The translations under genes and the position numbers were made by a program. Below, one piece after another: positions 12,473 through 25,500 of a stretch of 64,000 nucleotides of DNA; within the stretch, counting starts at the first letter, position 1; every line of letters begins with the position of its first letter. The stretch is taken from positions 15,395,001 through 15,459,000 of the forward strand of contig NC_065874.1 of NCBI RefSeq assembly GCF_933775445.1. The letters are read 5' to 3'. The stretch comes from Argentina anserina. Its lineage: Eukaryota > Streptophyta > Magnoliopsida > Rosales > Rosaceae. The notes under the pieces were generated by a model, which had not been told where the DNA came from, searched no databases, and saw nothing but the letters and a program-made list of their open reading frames with translations.

Positions 12473-15400
12473 ATGGTCACGGATGCTAAAAACCCTCTTG
12501 GAGAAACAACCTGCGGTTCTTTGCTGCAGAAACTTCAGGTGACTTATATTTTTGATGTTTCATTTGTTCCCGAGAGTGTCTATGTGCTGTTGAAATATTG
12601 AACCATTCCATTCTTTGATGCAGGAAATTTGGGATGAAGTTGGGGAGAGTGATGAGCAACGAGACAGGATGCTTCTACAATTAGAGCAGGAGTGTCTGGA
12701 TGTATACAAGCGAAAGGTCGAGCTGGCTTCAAAGTCAAGGGCACAGCTTCTTCAGGCATTGTCTGATGGCAGACTTGAGCTTTCCGCTCTCCAGTCAGCT
12801 CTTGGAGAAAAAAGTTTTGTTGGAGTTGTGAGTATATTTTCTTCATAAGTGATCTTGATCCACTGTAAATTGTATTGCTGCTTATCAACATTACTATCTG
12901 GGAGTCTTGTGGGTACTAATTAAATGCTAATGTTTATTACAGCCAGAGAAGACTTCTGGAACAATCAAAGAACAGCTTGCAGCTATAGCACCAGCACTGG
13001 AACAGTTGTGGAAACAGAAAGAGGAGAGAGTAACGGAGTTTTCTGCTATACAATCACAGATTCAACAGATTTGTGGAGAAATTGCCGGGAACCTTTCTCT
13101 TAGTGAGACTCCTGCTGTTGATGAGTCTGATCTGTCCCTAAAAAAGTTAGATGAATATCAATCCCAACTTCAAGATCTTCAAAGGGAAAAGGTAAATATA
13201 TAATCTAAAGAACAGTGGTTACCTAAAGCCTGATAAACAATTATAGTTATCAACTTTTAGCCTGCATCAAGTTGTGAATATTAATCGCTCACTTAATTTG
13301 GCAGAGCGAAAGGCTGCACAAGGTGCTTGAATATGTTAGCACAGTGCACGATCTGTGTGCTGTACTTGGAATAGACTTCTACAGTACTGTTACAGAGGTT
13401 CATCCTAGCTTAAATGACTCAACTGGTGTGCAATCCAAAAGCATTAGTGATGAAACTTTAACCAGGCTGGATGAGACAGTCTTAGCACTAGAAGAAGATA
13501 AGAAGCAGAGGCTTCACAAGGTACTTTTATTTTTCTCTATACTTGCGTGCGCGTATCAATTTATATTCGTACATTCATAAATCTTTGTGCTGCAGCTTCA
13601 AGAATCAGCAGCACAGCTAATCGATCTGTGGAATCTGATGGATACCCCTGAAGAGGAACGGAAACTGTTTGACCATGTTACCTGTAATATATCTGCTTTA
13701 GTTGATGAAGTGACTGTTCCTGGAGCCCTTGCGGCAGATCTGATTGAGCAGGTAAATGAACCATATGGAATAGATAGTTTGAACAAATATTGTTGGCGGT
13801 TTACTCATTTTCTCTTCTTCTGTTATTAAGACTGAGGTCGAAGTTGAGAGGCTTGATCAGTTGAAAGCAAGCAGGATGAAGGAAATTGCATTTAAGAAGC
13901 AAGGGGAGCTTGAGGAGATTTTTGCTCGAGTGCACATAGAGATAGATACTGAAGCTGCCAGAGATAAGATTTTGGAACTCATTGATTCTGGGAGTGTTGA
14001 GCCTACTGAGTTACTGGCTGACATGGATGATCAGATAGCAAAAGCAAAGGATGAGGCTCTCAGCAGGAAGGACATATTGGACAAAGTTGAGAAATGGATG
14101 TCAGCCTGTGAAGAGGAGAGTTGGCTTGAGGACTACAATCGTGTAAGTAAATCCTGAATTAATATTAATTTACCTGATGGTAATTCGGGTAGTACAGCTT
14201 CATTATTGTTGCCCCCACCATTACATCCAGATAATGGGCTCCACATGGATGCAATTTAGCAATACATTAAGCTTGAGATAGGTTTAATAATTTTTTACTA
14301 ATACTGTTGGCCTGAACTTATTCTGGGCAGTACAATCTGAATAGTGGAGTTGAACTGTGCGCATGCTAATTAGAGACTGTCCTTGGTTATTGTTTGAGTA
14401 CCATCCTAGTCCTCATCCTACCCCGTAATATAGTGGCCATGCTTATATCAAGTAATGCCACTAAAGTGGCTTGGTATAGAACCATATGTGGATTTGCCAA
14501 ATCTTTTCAGGGAATTACCTCCACACTATAGTTGGTCTTACAGGAAAAAGTAACTATCACACTGCTAGACGTTAGATCAGCCATATAGTCTCGCTAGTAG
14601 TTGGTCTGCATGATTGTCCTTATGGATCGATAATGCTTCCAACCTCGCATTTCGGCAACACATGTTTCTTGCATATATCATACTCAAATTTTCCATCTCA
14701 AGGTATCATCTAACCAAAATTCTCGTGCTGAAACAGGATGAGAACAGGTATAATGCAAGTAGAGGTGCACACCTGAATCTCAAGCGTGCAGAAAAAGCAC
14801 GTATTCTGGTAAACAAAATTCCAGGTATGTGTAGAATGAGGGATTATAGCAGTTATGTTGGTTGCATGTCATACAGATTCAAAGTTGATGAGAATTATGT
14901 TCATGATAAAAGAAAACTTTTGGGCATAATAAAAGAAGTTAAATTGTGCATGATAAATGTCTAGCTTTCTAGTGGCGCACTGGCACTGTATTCTTGTATA
15001 TATGGATAAATAAAAATGGAAAGTCTATAGGTTTCTATTACCACTCCTTGACTTGCTTATGTACCATTAAATTTCAAATTATTATATATATATATTATTT
15101 TTTTTTCTTTTCAATGCAGCTCTGGTTGACACATTGGTAGCCAAAACTCGTGTGTGGGAAGAAGAACGTGGCATTTCATTTACTTATGATGGTGTTCCAC
15201 TCCTCGCGATGCTAGATGAATATGCCATGCTCAGGCAAGAAAGAGAAGAAGAGAAGCGGAGGTTGAGGGTAAGTTTAATTTAGTAAATTAGGAGTCAGTG
15301 CTTGACAATAACCTAAATACCGTACTTCAGTTTGGTTTCTACATTCAATTATGTATCCTCTTACGTGAAAAAGTTATAACGCGTTGATCTTTGCAGGATC

Positions 15401-15708
15401 AGAAGAAGTTCCAAGAGCTACAGCACCCAGACCAAGAAAGTGTGTTTGGCTCAAAGCCTAGCCCTAGTCCTGCTCGACCAGTTGGCACAAAGAAGGTAGT
15501 AGGTCCTCGTGCAAATGGTGGCCCCAATGGAACTCCCAGACGGCTATCACTCAATGCTCATCAAAATGGAAGATCTGCAGTGAAAGATGCAAAGAGGGAT
15601 CCTAGGCCTGTTGCTCCTATCAACTATGTTGATGTGTCAAAAGAGGATGCTGCATCCCATGTTTCAGGAACTAATTCTGGCAGTGACCCAATTCCAGCTT
15701 CACCATAA
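12473..15708 (+). CDS. MAP65-1: 65-kDa microtubule-associated protein 1 (MAP65-1-like), nine coding exons
   Basis: This is a plant member of the MAP65/Ase1/PRC1 family, which cross-links antiparallel microtubules in interphase bundles, the spindle and the phragmoplast. Coding exons: 12473-12538, 12624-12827, 12943-13191, 13305-13520, 13596-13751, 13831-14142, 14737-14824, 15120-15268 and 15397-15708. All have GT-AG borders and join in frame to 583 residues, close to the 587 of Arabidopsis MAP65-1. The N-terminus ([20 protein letters not shown]) and the following coiled-coil rods are typical. The conserved microtubule-binding part includes [20 protein letters not shown], which spans exons 7 and 8. 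The last exon is a basic Ser/Pro tail with RRLSLNAH and a final PASP, the region carrying mitotic phosphorylation sites in the family. No break was seen. The start was chosen because it matches the family N-terminus and sits right after the leader acceptor. Confidence 0.96.
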
Positions 15709-17325
15709 TAATAACAGAGATAGTATTTGTAGGTTACGTTTCTGTCAAGTTTAGTGTTGTGACTAGTTACTGCTTTAGGGATATAATGTACGAAACAGTG
15801 AGGGTAAATTGGAGAGTGAACTATTAGTACCTGTGTATGTTGTATTGGCATTTGGATGCTTTCTAAATACATGTTGCTTTCTATGTTCAAGTTTTGATGT
15901 AGTGTAGCACGCATGAGGCATGCTTCAGGGAGCTATGCAGTCTTGGCAATAAAATTCTTGCCTCTATCCTCCTGGAGTCCTGGTCAGTGATCATTAGACT
16001 TAAGTTTCGGTTATTGGTCTTGAATTTTTTATTGTTAGGTTTTGCGTGACTGAAGTCACATAATATCAGATGCAGGGCAACCTTGTAGGGCAAACATAAA
16101 ACTCTTATGCTTTGGCAGTTTGGCATCTGCATGTGCTAGATATATCTCATGGTTCCTTACGTCCTACATGACGTTAAGCAGGCTAAAACATGTTTTAGAT
16201 TCTTGCAACGAATTTAGCTGTCGGCAATGTAGTGTAGCTATTGTAATTAATGTAAAAGAGTAGCAATATAGACCTATTGGGGAAGAAGGAACCTGATTTT
16301 GAGGTTACTTCTACACTCAAAATCAGGTCCCTCTTGTCTCAAATTTAATATCTTCAGCTCCTTTGAGGCTGTTTTCACCTTATTTTGTTGCGAAATAGAC
16401 GTTGGTGTGTCCAAATTAGCTTAAACTTCAAAAACAAACTGACAGATCTTTCATTTTCTACATCCTTAGTGACAGCAACCTGATGATATAGATGCAACCA
16501 AGGTAACCATATTATAATGTTAATGAAGCTGATGGCTCTACATTGTAATGAACATTGAGATAGAATTACCAATAGCTATCCTGTAGCATCAGAATTAGAA
16601 GTTGTCAATATGCTTATGAATAATGCTGGGTACTTACAGTGAATGCTAGGAGAAGATCGCTATCTTTGTCCTTACTTCCTTACTACTAAGACGATTCTGT
16701 CTTTGGTTAAATTTATCTACCAAACAACAACCTCTTGTTCTCTAGTAATCGATGAATTTGTATCTATTGAGGAAGTTACTAAATGGCATGGTGTCCTGGT
16801 GAAAAGGAGGATAATCCACAAATTAAGAGTCACGAATTAGAGTTTTCCTAAAATTACTATTTACAGCCATCATATCTTTTAGTCTCAGAATCTCTTTTAT
16901 TACAGACAAAGATCCCTAGATTTTTCTTCAATTTTCGACGTCTAAACGATAGGTTCAAGAAGTGCTTTAGTCATTTTCTATAACAAAATTTCTGTATATA
17001 TGAAAACTGATTCATTCTTTCAATATACAGTATACACACACAGATAGTAATAATGATATAAGAAAGTTTCTTATATACACCTCCCCAAGTTAAACAAATT
17101 ATCAACCCACATGCATTTTAAACAAGTTATCTCACCATGAAATTCCGATACCTATTCATATCCTGGCCGCTCGGATAATCCAAGGAATACAACAAAGACA
17201 TACATATGAGCTCACGATATATTAGATTCGTGTTATATATCTATTCTTAAACCTCATACAAGTATGTTTTCTCTTACATTCATCACCTCTTTTACTCCTA
17301 GCTAGAAAAAAAAAAGCCAAAGAAA
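15709..17325. other. MAP65-1 3' UTR and intergenic spacer
   Basis: T-rich sequence after the stop contains AATAAA-like signals (aataaaattc near 15948) that could end the MAP65-1 transcript. The rest is AT-rich spacer with only short open frames. No repeat boundary or RNA gene was recognised. Confidence 0.5.
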
Positions 17326-17889
17326 ATGGTTAGGAGTTTCTTTTGCTTTCGGTCATTTTCAAGCCCTCGGAGATCACCTAAGCAAGACTCCTATGAAGAT
17401 CGAAGTATTAACTTAAGAACATTGATTGCCGAGTTTAGAAAGCCATCATGCTTATGGAGAGAAAAGAGCATTATGGGGGAAAAGGTGGTGCAACAGCCCA
17501 AAAGGCAGAAGAAGCAGCAGAAGGTGAAAATGCTGAATTCGGATCTCACTCTAGACGAGTGGTTCTCAACATCATCGCCATGCAAAGATGGCGAAGGTAG
17601 CCTTCGCATCAATGGATCAACTGAACACAACACCTGGGTTTTCCCCTCTTCAGATGAAGATGATGACGATGTTATGTTTAACACGTACACTAGACACAGT
17701 TTTTCTCAGCAGAGGCTATTGATTGAAGTGGTTGATTCACTTGACTGTGGAAGAAGAAGAAGTGATGTTTCTTGTTTGAGATCAAGGAAGAGTGGGAAGG
17801 AGAAGAAAAGGGTCAGCTTTAGATTACCAGAAGCTGATACATTCATTTTCTGTTCACCAAAAGCAGATTCTGAAGAATCAAAAGTTTAA
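17326..17889 (+). CDS. Uncharacterised intronless protein, 187 aa
   Basis: A single open frame starts in a good plant context (gaaaATGGT) and ends TAA. The product is basic at the N-terminus (MVRSFFCFRSF, PKRQKKQQKVK). It has a patch LTLDEWFSTSSP at about residues 74-85, an acidic run SSDEDDDD near 108-115, and a C-terminal basic motif KKRVSFRLPEADTFIF near 160-175. I see no signal peptide, membrane segment or catalytic motif. The composition suggests a nuclear or regulatory protein, but I do not recognise the family and assign no function. Codon use and the ordered motifs argue for a real gene. An antisense frame (17391-17690) is a shadow of it. Confidence 0.7.
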   Translation: MVRSFFCFRSFSSPRRSPKQDSYEDRSINLRTLIAEFRKPSCLWREKSIMGEKVVQQPKRQKKQQKVKMLNSDLTLDEWFSTSSPCKDGEGSLRINGSTEHNTWVFPSSDEDDDDVMFNTYTRHSFSQQRLLIEVVDSLDCGRRRSDVSCLRSRKSGKEKKRVSFRLPEADTFIFCSPKADSEESKV

Positions 17890-18620
17890 GGTTAATTTAT
17901 GCATAGTTACACGTTATGTACCTATAAAAAATAAAGAAGTCGATCGCTGCTCTTAATGATTCTAGTAACCAGTTCTAACTGTTGTTGTTTATTTTCGGAA
18001 AAAATTTAAAAATAGTACATGAATTTTTTAAGGCCACTATTAATTTGTGTACATTAACTTCAAAATTATAAATTTTCATACATCAAATTTCAATCTTAGC
18101 TTAGTATAGATATACATCATAACGATGTCAATGACATTGTTAACTCTGTTATTATTGATTTCGTTAACTCTCTGTTATTATTGATTAATTGAAGGGTAAT
18201 TTAGCACTTCTCTCTCGCATTGTTTCTCTGAGTCTCTGACCCACACGTCAACTCAAAGAAGGGTTCTCTCTACATATCCAATCTCTTCCCTATGGCAAAG
18301 ACCACCAAATTAATCACTTCTCAGGTGCACGTACATGCACCCGCCAAAAATCAATCAACCCCTCCATTGTAACGATTATGATAATGGTTACCATGTAAAA
18401 CCATTGTGCAAAAGCAAAAAAAAAAAAAGCTAAAGGAAATTATAAAAAATACTAAATTTTAATATTCATCAATATCCTTATAACTGTTACAAGCATACTA
18501 TTTTGTCTTATATAGAGATAAATAAACCCTAAAGACCCGTTTTCAAAACAACCTGGTCAATTGACCCATTTCGTGGAGACCCACTGATAGGTACCCCATG
18601 TAAGATGTAGAATCGTTACA
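17890..18620. other. AT-rich intergenic spacer
   Basis: Non-coding. It contains short repeated phrases (gttaactctctgttattattgatt and a near copy around 18140-18185) and a poly-A run near 18415-18430. The style resembles a decayed MITE or retroposon, but no ends could be defined. Confidence 0.4.
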
Positions 18621-21121
18621 TTACCACCCGGTAAAAAAAAAAGGCTTCACCTCAAGCCTGAAGTGTATGCTATGATCAGTGAACTCATGGTCATTGGTGT
18701 CCCTATAAATCTTAATCAACTGAGCAAAAGTAAGAGCATAAACATGTAGGTTGTCCAGCTGAAAGGATATAGTAAACGCAACAGCACCTGTGTTCAAAAA
18801 TCCAATTGTGTTGCTAATACCATGAAGAGCAGCATGGTTGTTGTCACCAAGATGATGGCATAAGATATCAGGATTATCATATGCAAGTGTAGAGAAACCA
18901 AGGACCTTGTCATGTAGCATGTGGTCTTGATTAGTAGCTTTGTGAACAACCATATCCTTATGATTCACGCCTCAGTTCAAATTATTTCCAACCGTTTCTA
19001 TGTAAGCTACTTTTATGAAATGCAAACTTGCAAACAACAGCTCCATACTTGTAAATGTATTTCCCATGTGCTCAGACTTGAAAAGTGTCTCTAGTACCAA
19101 CGAAAAAACTTGCAATAGAACAAGCATACAACCATAGCCAAAATATATATGCTGCAAGGATGTAACCAGATGGCAGAATACTGCAGAATATATGGTATTG
19201 AGACTTTTGATATCTGTCAAGGCTGCACCCAGAGCAATACACCATCCCCTACTTGCCAATTATCTTTAAGTGCACGTAGATGAACACTTCTAAGTGGATA
19301 AAAAGATGAATTCAGTATGTATGAATTATGCATGTCAGAAATGACCATCAAGACTTCTCTATGAGAAATCTGTTGTAGATGCCAATTATCAAGACCCGTT
19401 TGCTTAGACTGCAAAGACACCAATTGATTGATAGAATTAAGCACTAAATTTTCAATGACATAGTGACCATCTTCTCTCAATATGTTAACCAAAAGAGGTT
19501 GTAATATATGGGTAGCAGCCATAGGAGACAACATAAGCAATTTTATCTCAAGAGCACAAAATGGTGAATAAAGAGTTGAAGAACTCATTTCCAAGAATAA
19601 CATATCCTTGTGAACTTGTCTGACAACGTGAGAAAACATGCTCTTGTGAAAGAAGTGGACCAAAATAATACCATAGTAAAGATAATTATGAAAAACCTTT
19701 GAGAATGACATCCATAAGGAATCAGTAAACTTATCAGGCTACTTTGATACATGACACTCATATTGATGGGGTGCACAACTTCAATAAGGGGTCCTCGTAG
19801 AGTCTCTATTTCCTGCAGAGAATTAGCTCCATTCAAGTTTCTAAAAGAGACCAGTATCTTCTAAGCTGTTGGTGCATCATAGTTTGTTGGAAATGGCAGA
19901 ATAGCTTCAAGCCTGGATAGATACTTCAAAGCCTTAATTTGCTTTTCAGATTCTACTGGAGAGTTGAGTCACACCAACTGAAATGTTTCTCTTCACCTCA
20001 AGCCACAACATCAAAACAAAAACATACCCTAAAACTGTTTCCATTTCAAATAACTTGAAAAATAATATTTCCAACAAGGACAACGAAGAAGTAATCCCCC
20101 TAACCTTTTCAAATGTATCAAGCGGTAGCTTGTCAACTGAATCAGTATCATGTGCCAAACAAGTAGCAACTAGGAACTCAACAAGTTCAGTCTCTTTAAA
20201 AGAATTATCGACATCACCATTCTTTTTCTCACCGCTCTCATCAGGAGGCCAATTCTCGGCTCCAATTTCACAGTTCATGGAACTATGAACACATAGCAAC
20301 GAGGTTTGAGTCCTTCCACCAATTCTGTCGAATGTTTCCTTGCAAAAGAGTTCAATATCTTTTTTCTTCGTAGCACAATGACAAAGCTGCAAGTACAGAA
20401 TAAGCCATTGCATTAACTTTGATGGAGGTTGTGTTGCTTCAGTAGCTCTCGAGTTCCACGTATCCAGTAACAACTCCAGCTCCCTTTGATAATTAACTCC
20501 CCTTTCCTCATAGATATGATGCACATAACCAGTGTTTTTACCACAATTATCATTCAGTAATCCATTGTCAACATCCCTGGAAGTATGAGCTATAGAACCA
20601 AGAGGTGTGTCCCCAACAGATGATCCATTCTCAAAGTTACAGTGCTTGAAATAATGTGATTGTGGCTTCTTCCACATTAAATTGTCCATCCCTTCAGTAC
20701 TTTGAATCACAGACTCCCCATTCTTTGTACTAACACTCGTGATATTATTCTCAACATTCAATTTGTTAGTCATACCAATAGAAATTTCATCCTCAGAAGT
20801 GCTTTTCGATACCACAACAACAGAACCATCATTGTTCAAATCCAAAGTCACATCAGGAGATACATTTGAAATAGAGGATGCTACAACATTGATACCCATT
20901 TCGCCAATATATCCAAGTATAACCTCATGCTGAGATAAATTCAACCCAGTATCAGTAGAGATTCTTACCAGATCACCCTCAGTAGTAGTGGCAATAAGGT
21001 CGGGTGACGAGAGCGGCAGAGACCCAAACTTTAAAGAATTCTCAAATTGTCTTCCCTGAGATTGCCACGAACTCTTTAGTAATTGTAGCTCCTCTTTGAA
21101 CTCTGATATGAAGGTATCCAT
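18621..21121 (-). pseudogene. Degenerate gene of unrecognised family
   Basis: The first block is open for 391 codons from ATG at 21121 (MDTFISEFKEELQLLKSSW) and reads like a real exon: WLILYLQLCHCATKKKDIEL, then a highly charged stretch. It ends in intron-like sequence near 20000. Further protein-like blocks follow in three different frames: 19946-19720, with an in-frame stop after NYDAPTA and a sharp frame change near 19711; 19711-19217; 19259-18972; then, after another in-frame stop, 18968-18621. The helical, Leu-rich blocks suggest a large alpha-solenoid-like protein, but I cannot name it. Unspliced introns explain some breaks. The stop inside the NYDAPTA block and the shift at 19711 look like real damage. 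A functional gene with many small introns remains possible. Confidence 0.55.
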
Positions 21122-22588
21122 CGATTATGTTAATGAATTGACAAATTAAAATTATCACGACTTAAAGTGTTTTTAGCTTGTGTAGTTGGTCGTAAGAAAA
21201 AAAAAATTGGATTCATGTGGATCTAGTATGTGGGGTCTGTAAGGACTACGCTCTTTGTGAAACATACATGATTCAATAGATCTGGATCAAATAGGCAAGA
21301 ATAGTCATATTGATCAGCTCATTAGATCAAATGTGTTGAAGAAATTAGGTTTTTCTTGCAGGGAAGACTATGCTCTTTGCCATGCATAAGAAAATAGAGG
21401 GAGACATGAGCGGGGTTTTGGTTATGTTTAAGAGTGGAAGAGGCTGTAAATGGAATGAGATGAGGGCTGGGAGGAGAATAGGTAGCGGAAAAGATGAGTG
21501 TATGAGGAAGGAGGAAGGTAGAGATTCAACTTTTAAACTCATAAGCCATGTGATATTGGATCATTTGGATGGTTCCTTCTTATTCGACCTAGCAAGAAAA
21601 AATGTATTTCCAAATTAAGAAGCAAGGAAGGACTGATCCAAGCTAGAGTTCATGGACATAAAGGATCGGAAATCATCCAAATGATATTGTATAATTTGGA
21701 TGGTTCCCTCTTATTCGACCTAGCAAGAAAAAATGTATTTTCAAATTAAGAAGCAAGGAAGGACCGATAACTATCATAGCTAGAGTTCAGACATAAAGGA
21801 TCGAAAATCATATATAGATGATCATCATGATTTTGAAAAATGGAAAAATTAGTTATCCTTGGAGAACAATAGCCAACAATAGGAGGAGAAGAAATGAGAA
21901 ATAAGTGAGTAATTTACCAAGGGTAGTCAAGTTTTACCATGATATGGTTATTTTTAACTAAATTATGAAATAAGGTTAAATATCAATTCAGGGACAAAAA
22001 AGTTGTTATTTTTCAAAATTTCTCTGTTTAGTTTATGTAAATAATTGATGCTTAGTTTGCAGCTGAAATAACTAACTACTCACTAGCAGCCTGTGACTTT
22101 GTTCCGAAAATTTAATTTAAAGTTAAGTATCTACAATCAAATGTCCAACAAATCAAATGAGATTTCAAAAGTTGTTTGGTAAAACAGATCGAAGCTAGAT
22201 TTAACGGAAGCAAAGTGAATGTAGAGAACATACAACTATATAGCTATGCTATATCATATGATGCAGAGAACATAATAATAATAGTATGACGAGGGAACCA
22301 AAGTTAAATGTTTTACTACTTTATCCACCCAATTGTTTGCTTCAGAGGAACACAGTCATAAATCCCATCATGTATATTAATAATGACTACTACAGTCAAT
22401 AATAGCACAAACAAACACACAAAAGATCGAGACAGAGAAGAGGATTAAGCCAACCCTCTCTCTCTCTTTCTTTTTTCTTTTGTGTTATCTACTTCTTCTG
22501 GCTACTACGCATAAAAAATAAAAATAATTATTTGTACCGCAGTCGTAGTTCACATCGTAGACAATAAGATAAATTACGTGATCATTGC
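21122..22588. other. Intergenic, with a tandem duplication at 21551-21813
   Basis: Spacer between the broken gene and the 3' end of IAMT1. Apart from the ~131-bp duplication listed separately, it is AT-rich with no recognised coding sequence. A CT-rich tract occurs near 22455-22480. Confidence 0.5.
21551..21813. repeat. Tandem duplication, two ~131-bp units
   Basis: The unit beginning tgatattggatcatttggat at 21551 is repeated from 21682 (tgatattgtataatttggat). The core ttattcgacctagcaagaaa and the downstream aagaagcaaggaaggac are nearly unchanged. The two copies are about 90% alike by eye, with small indels near the end of the second. Confidence 0.85.
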
Positions 22589-25500
22589 TTATGAAAATGA
22601 AAGTGACGCCACTATGTGATAGAATTGTAGCTTCTCTAGCAGCTCTTTGGCATGTGATGCGCCTCTCTTATCTACTCGCAGAAATAGTTCATCGCTGAGT
22701 TTCTCGCCAATGTGTGCATCAACGAGGACTCCAGCCACACTCCGGCAGCTGTTGGCGAGGGCTCGACCTACTTCGGCTGCATCATCGGGTTGGTTCACAA
22801 CAAGGGGGCTCCCTCCTTTGAAAATCTCGAGCTTGTTAATGGCGAATGAGCCGTCGGCGTCTACAACCTCTTTGAAGTCTTGTAAACTTGATGCATACAC
22901 CGGAATGTTAAAAGTGTCACGTTTCTCAGCAGTGATAAGACCCTGCATTAGAGATGGTAGTTTAATTTATGGATTAATTTGAGATATAAAAGCCAATTAT
23001 TTACTACATGGAAAGTCAGTAGCACAGAACATGAAGATCACGTATCACTAATCAACTGTACCACTCGGTTTAGAATGGTACTTGATTGATGGAGAAGAGT
23101 TAATGAACTCGACTCTTTGTTACGAACATTGATCCTTTTGTCTTTGATATAAGACATTATCATCCAACTCGATGATCGATAGAGTTTACATATGGGCCAT
23201 CCACGAGCCGAAGTTGTTATAATTTCATTTGCCGACAGTAGTAATCAATAAATTGAGGGCTTGATCAACTTTAGTTGAGCATCCAACGACTAGAATTGGT
23301 TTACTTAATCATGACCAGTGAAAACTCATAATTAGGTCTTCTGAAATCAATAAAACACCTAATCGCATATCTTTCATATCAAACTATGAAACTCATGCAT
23401 TATCAAGCTTCCTTCGAGTATTTTTCTATACGCAACTTAGTTACGCCATTAAACATTTAACGACTACGTAGTACGTACGCATGAAACTCTTAAAAATCCA
23501 TGACATATGTACAGAACCAGTTAGTTATCGATAACTACTCGATATATCTAGGTAATCTAGCTATGAGAGTAAAGAAGTACCTCTTGGACAAGATCGTCCC
23601 AAGCATCCTGAAAGTGGGTCCCGAAGAGAATTCCCGGACCACCCTGGTCGGTGGGGTCGACGGAGGTCCTGCCGAGGCAAACCAGGAACATGGAGCCACC
23701 TTTCTTCATCTCCTTTGATCTTGCTCCCAGGAAATTTGCTAGGTCTTTCTGATATTGCTTCTTATAAGCCGCGGCAGTGTACTCCTCCGCACCGTGGATG
23801 AACACCCTGCCTTTGTTGTACGCCGGCGATCCCTTGTCCACTACACTCTCCGGCACCTTTACGTAGATTTCACATACGTAGTTAAATATGTATTATGCAT
23901 GGTATACTTAGCTTTAAAATAGGGACACACCAAAACAAAGCATGCATGCATAAAGTAGTAAGATGTAAGATCACTCTCATGAGCAATATATTTTGTCTAA
24001 TATTCTTCAAGAAATCCAGCAGGCTCACAGTGCTTTTGGTTGATCATTTTTGGTCCAACCCATTTGGCTTTATTGCCTCCATCAATTGGATCAAATGCAT
24101 TGTTTCTTTTTTGGGACAACTCGAAATATGTATACTTAATAATTCTTGGGGAAATAGGAAAATGGCTTTAGGCATGCTTGAAAGTCGAAAGGAAGGAATG
24201 ATTATGTGATTTAGAACCCTAATTTATCAGTACCATCAACTGGCTTAGGCAGCGAGTTGATCAGTTAGTCTCACTAGCTATAAGCTTTGCAAACAATATC
24301 TACGTACGATAAGAACAGATAAATCGTTATGGTAGAGATGTGGTTAAAATATGAGAATGTGGTGTAAAGGGTACCAATAATTACCATGATATGAAAATGA
24401 ATAATGTTTCTATTTGAAAACAATTATCACCGTCTTTTACGAAATTAGCTAGGGGGCAACTATTGTCACCCTACGAATCACTGTGTTTACCCTACACGAT
24501 ATCCGATTTATTAAAAAATTAAAATAACCTAACCTCAATTTACATTATAGGACAATAAGTTGTTATAAATTACATTATCTATGATTAGGGTTTTAAGTAG
24601 ACAAAAACAAAAAAATTAACGCATGATCATTTGCTTGTGGATATATGAATTCATACCGTTCATTGTGATTAAATTTGAAGCATATACATGAATATCAAAT
24701 TAACGTTCTAATTGTAACGCAAGCGGCTTGAGGAAGAAGTCAACCTAAACATGAAGTATTCCATCTAATGCTTTTTTGCTAATTCTTTTCATATGCTTTG
24801 GGTTCTTATAGAGAAAGATTGGGAGGAAAATTAGTTGAGTTTCCGAACCAAAAAATTGTGATATCTACATAAAAAAACTAAGTGCGTATTTAAACGGGTG
24901 AACAAAGTTGTATTATAAAAAGACTAATTTAGGTACCGTAAATGGGTGGATAAAGGAAATTTAAAATCAAGAAATTATATGTAGGGTGTAAAGAGATTTT
25001 AAGGTGAACAAAGTGAACCGGGTGGCAATAGCCGCACCTAATTAGCTAACCACGAAAACGTATAGAAGCGTAGATGTTTTACTAATCAAAGTTTTTCTTA
25101 CTAAGTGCAATCAACTCCAGGGCTAAAAAAAAACCCTAAAACCTCTCTCTAGAGCAAGCCGCCATTACACCACCCTATTCCTGTCAGGTGGCGGTCTCCG
25201 ACGTTTTGTTGATGTTGCCAGACGGATGATGATGGCCTCCATGCTATTGATGTGCTATACTTGGGTTTAAACACATATAGTTTCTTGTTTTTTCATATCA
25301 TAGCAGATCTGGAGACACACCTCACATGAATTGGTTCTGGAAGGCAAGAATGGAGGAGTTCTGGTGCAGTGCCAGAACGTGGGGCTTGGCAACAGGGCAT
25401 CATTGATGAGTCATGGCGTCTTGGAGGCAGGTTTCCACACCGTTCAGGTGTGGAATCTACATGTTTGCACGTCTCCTTCTTCATGGTGGTTTGGCGTTAT

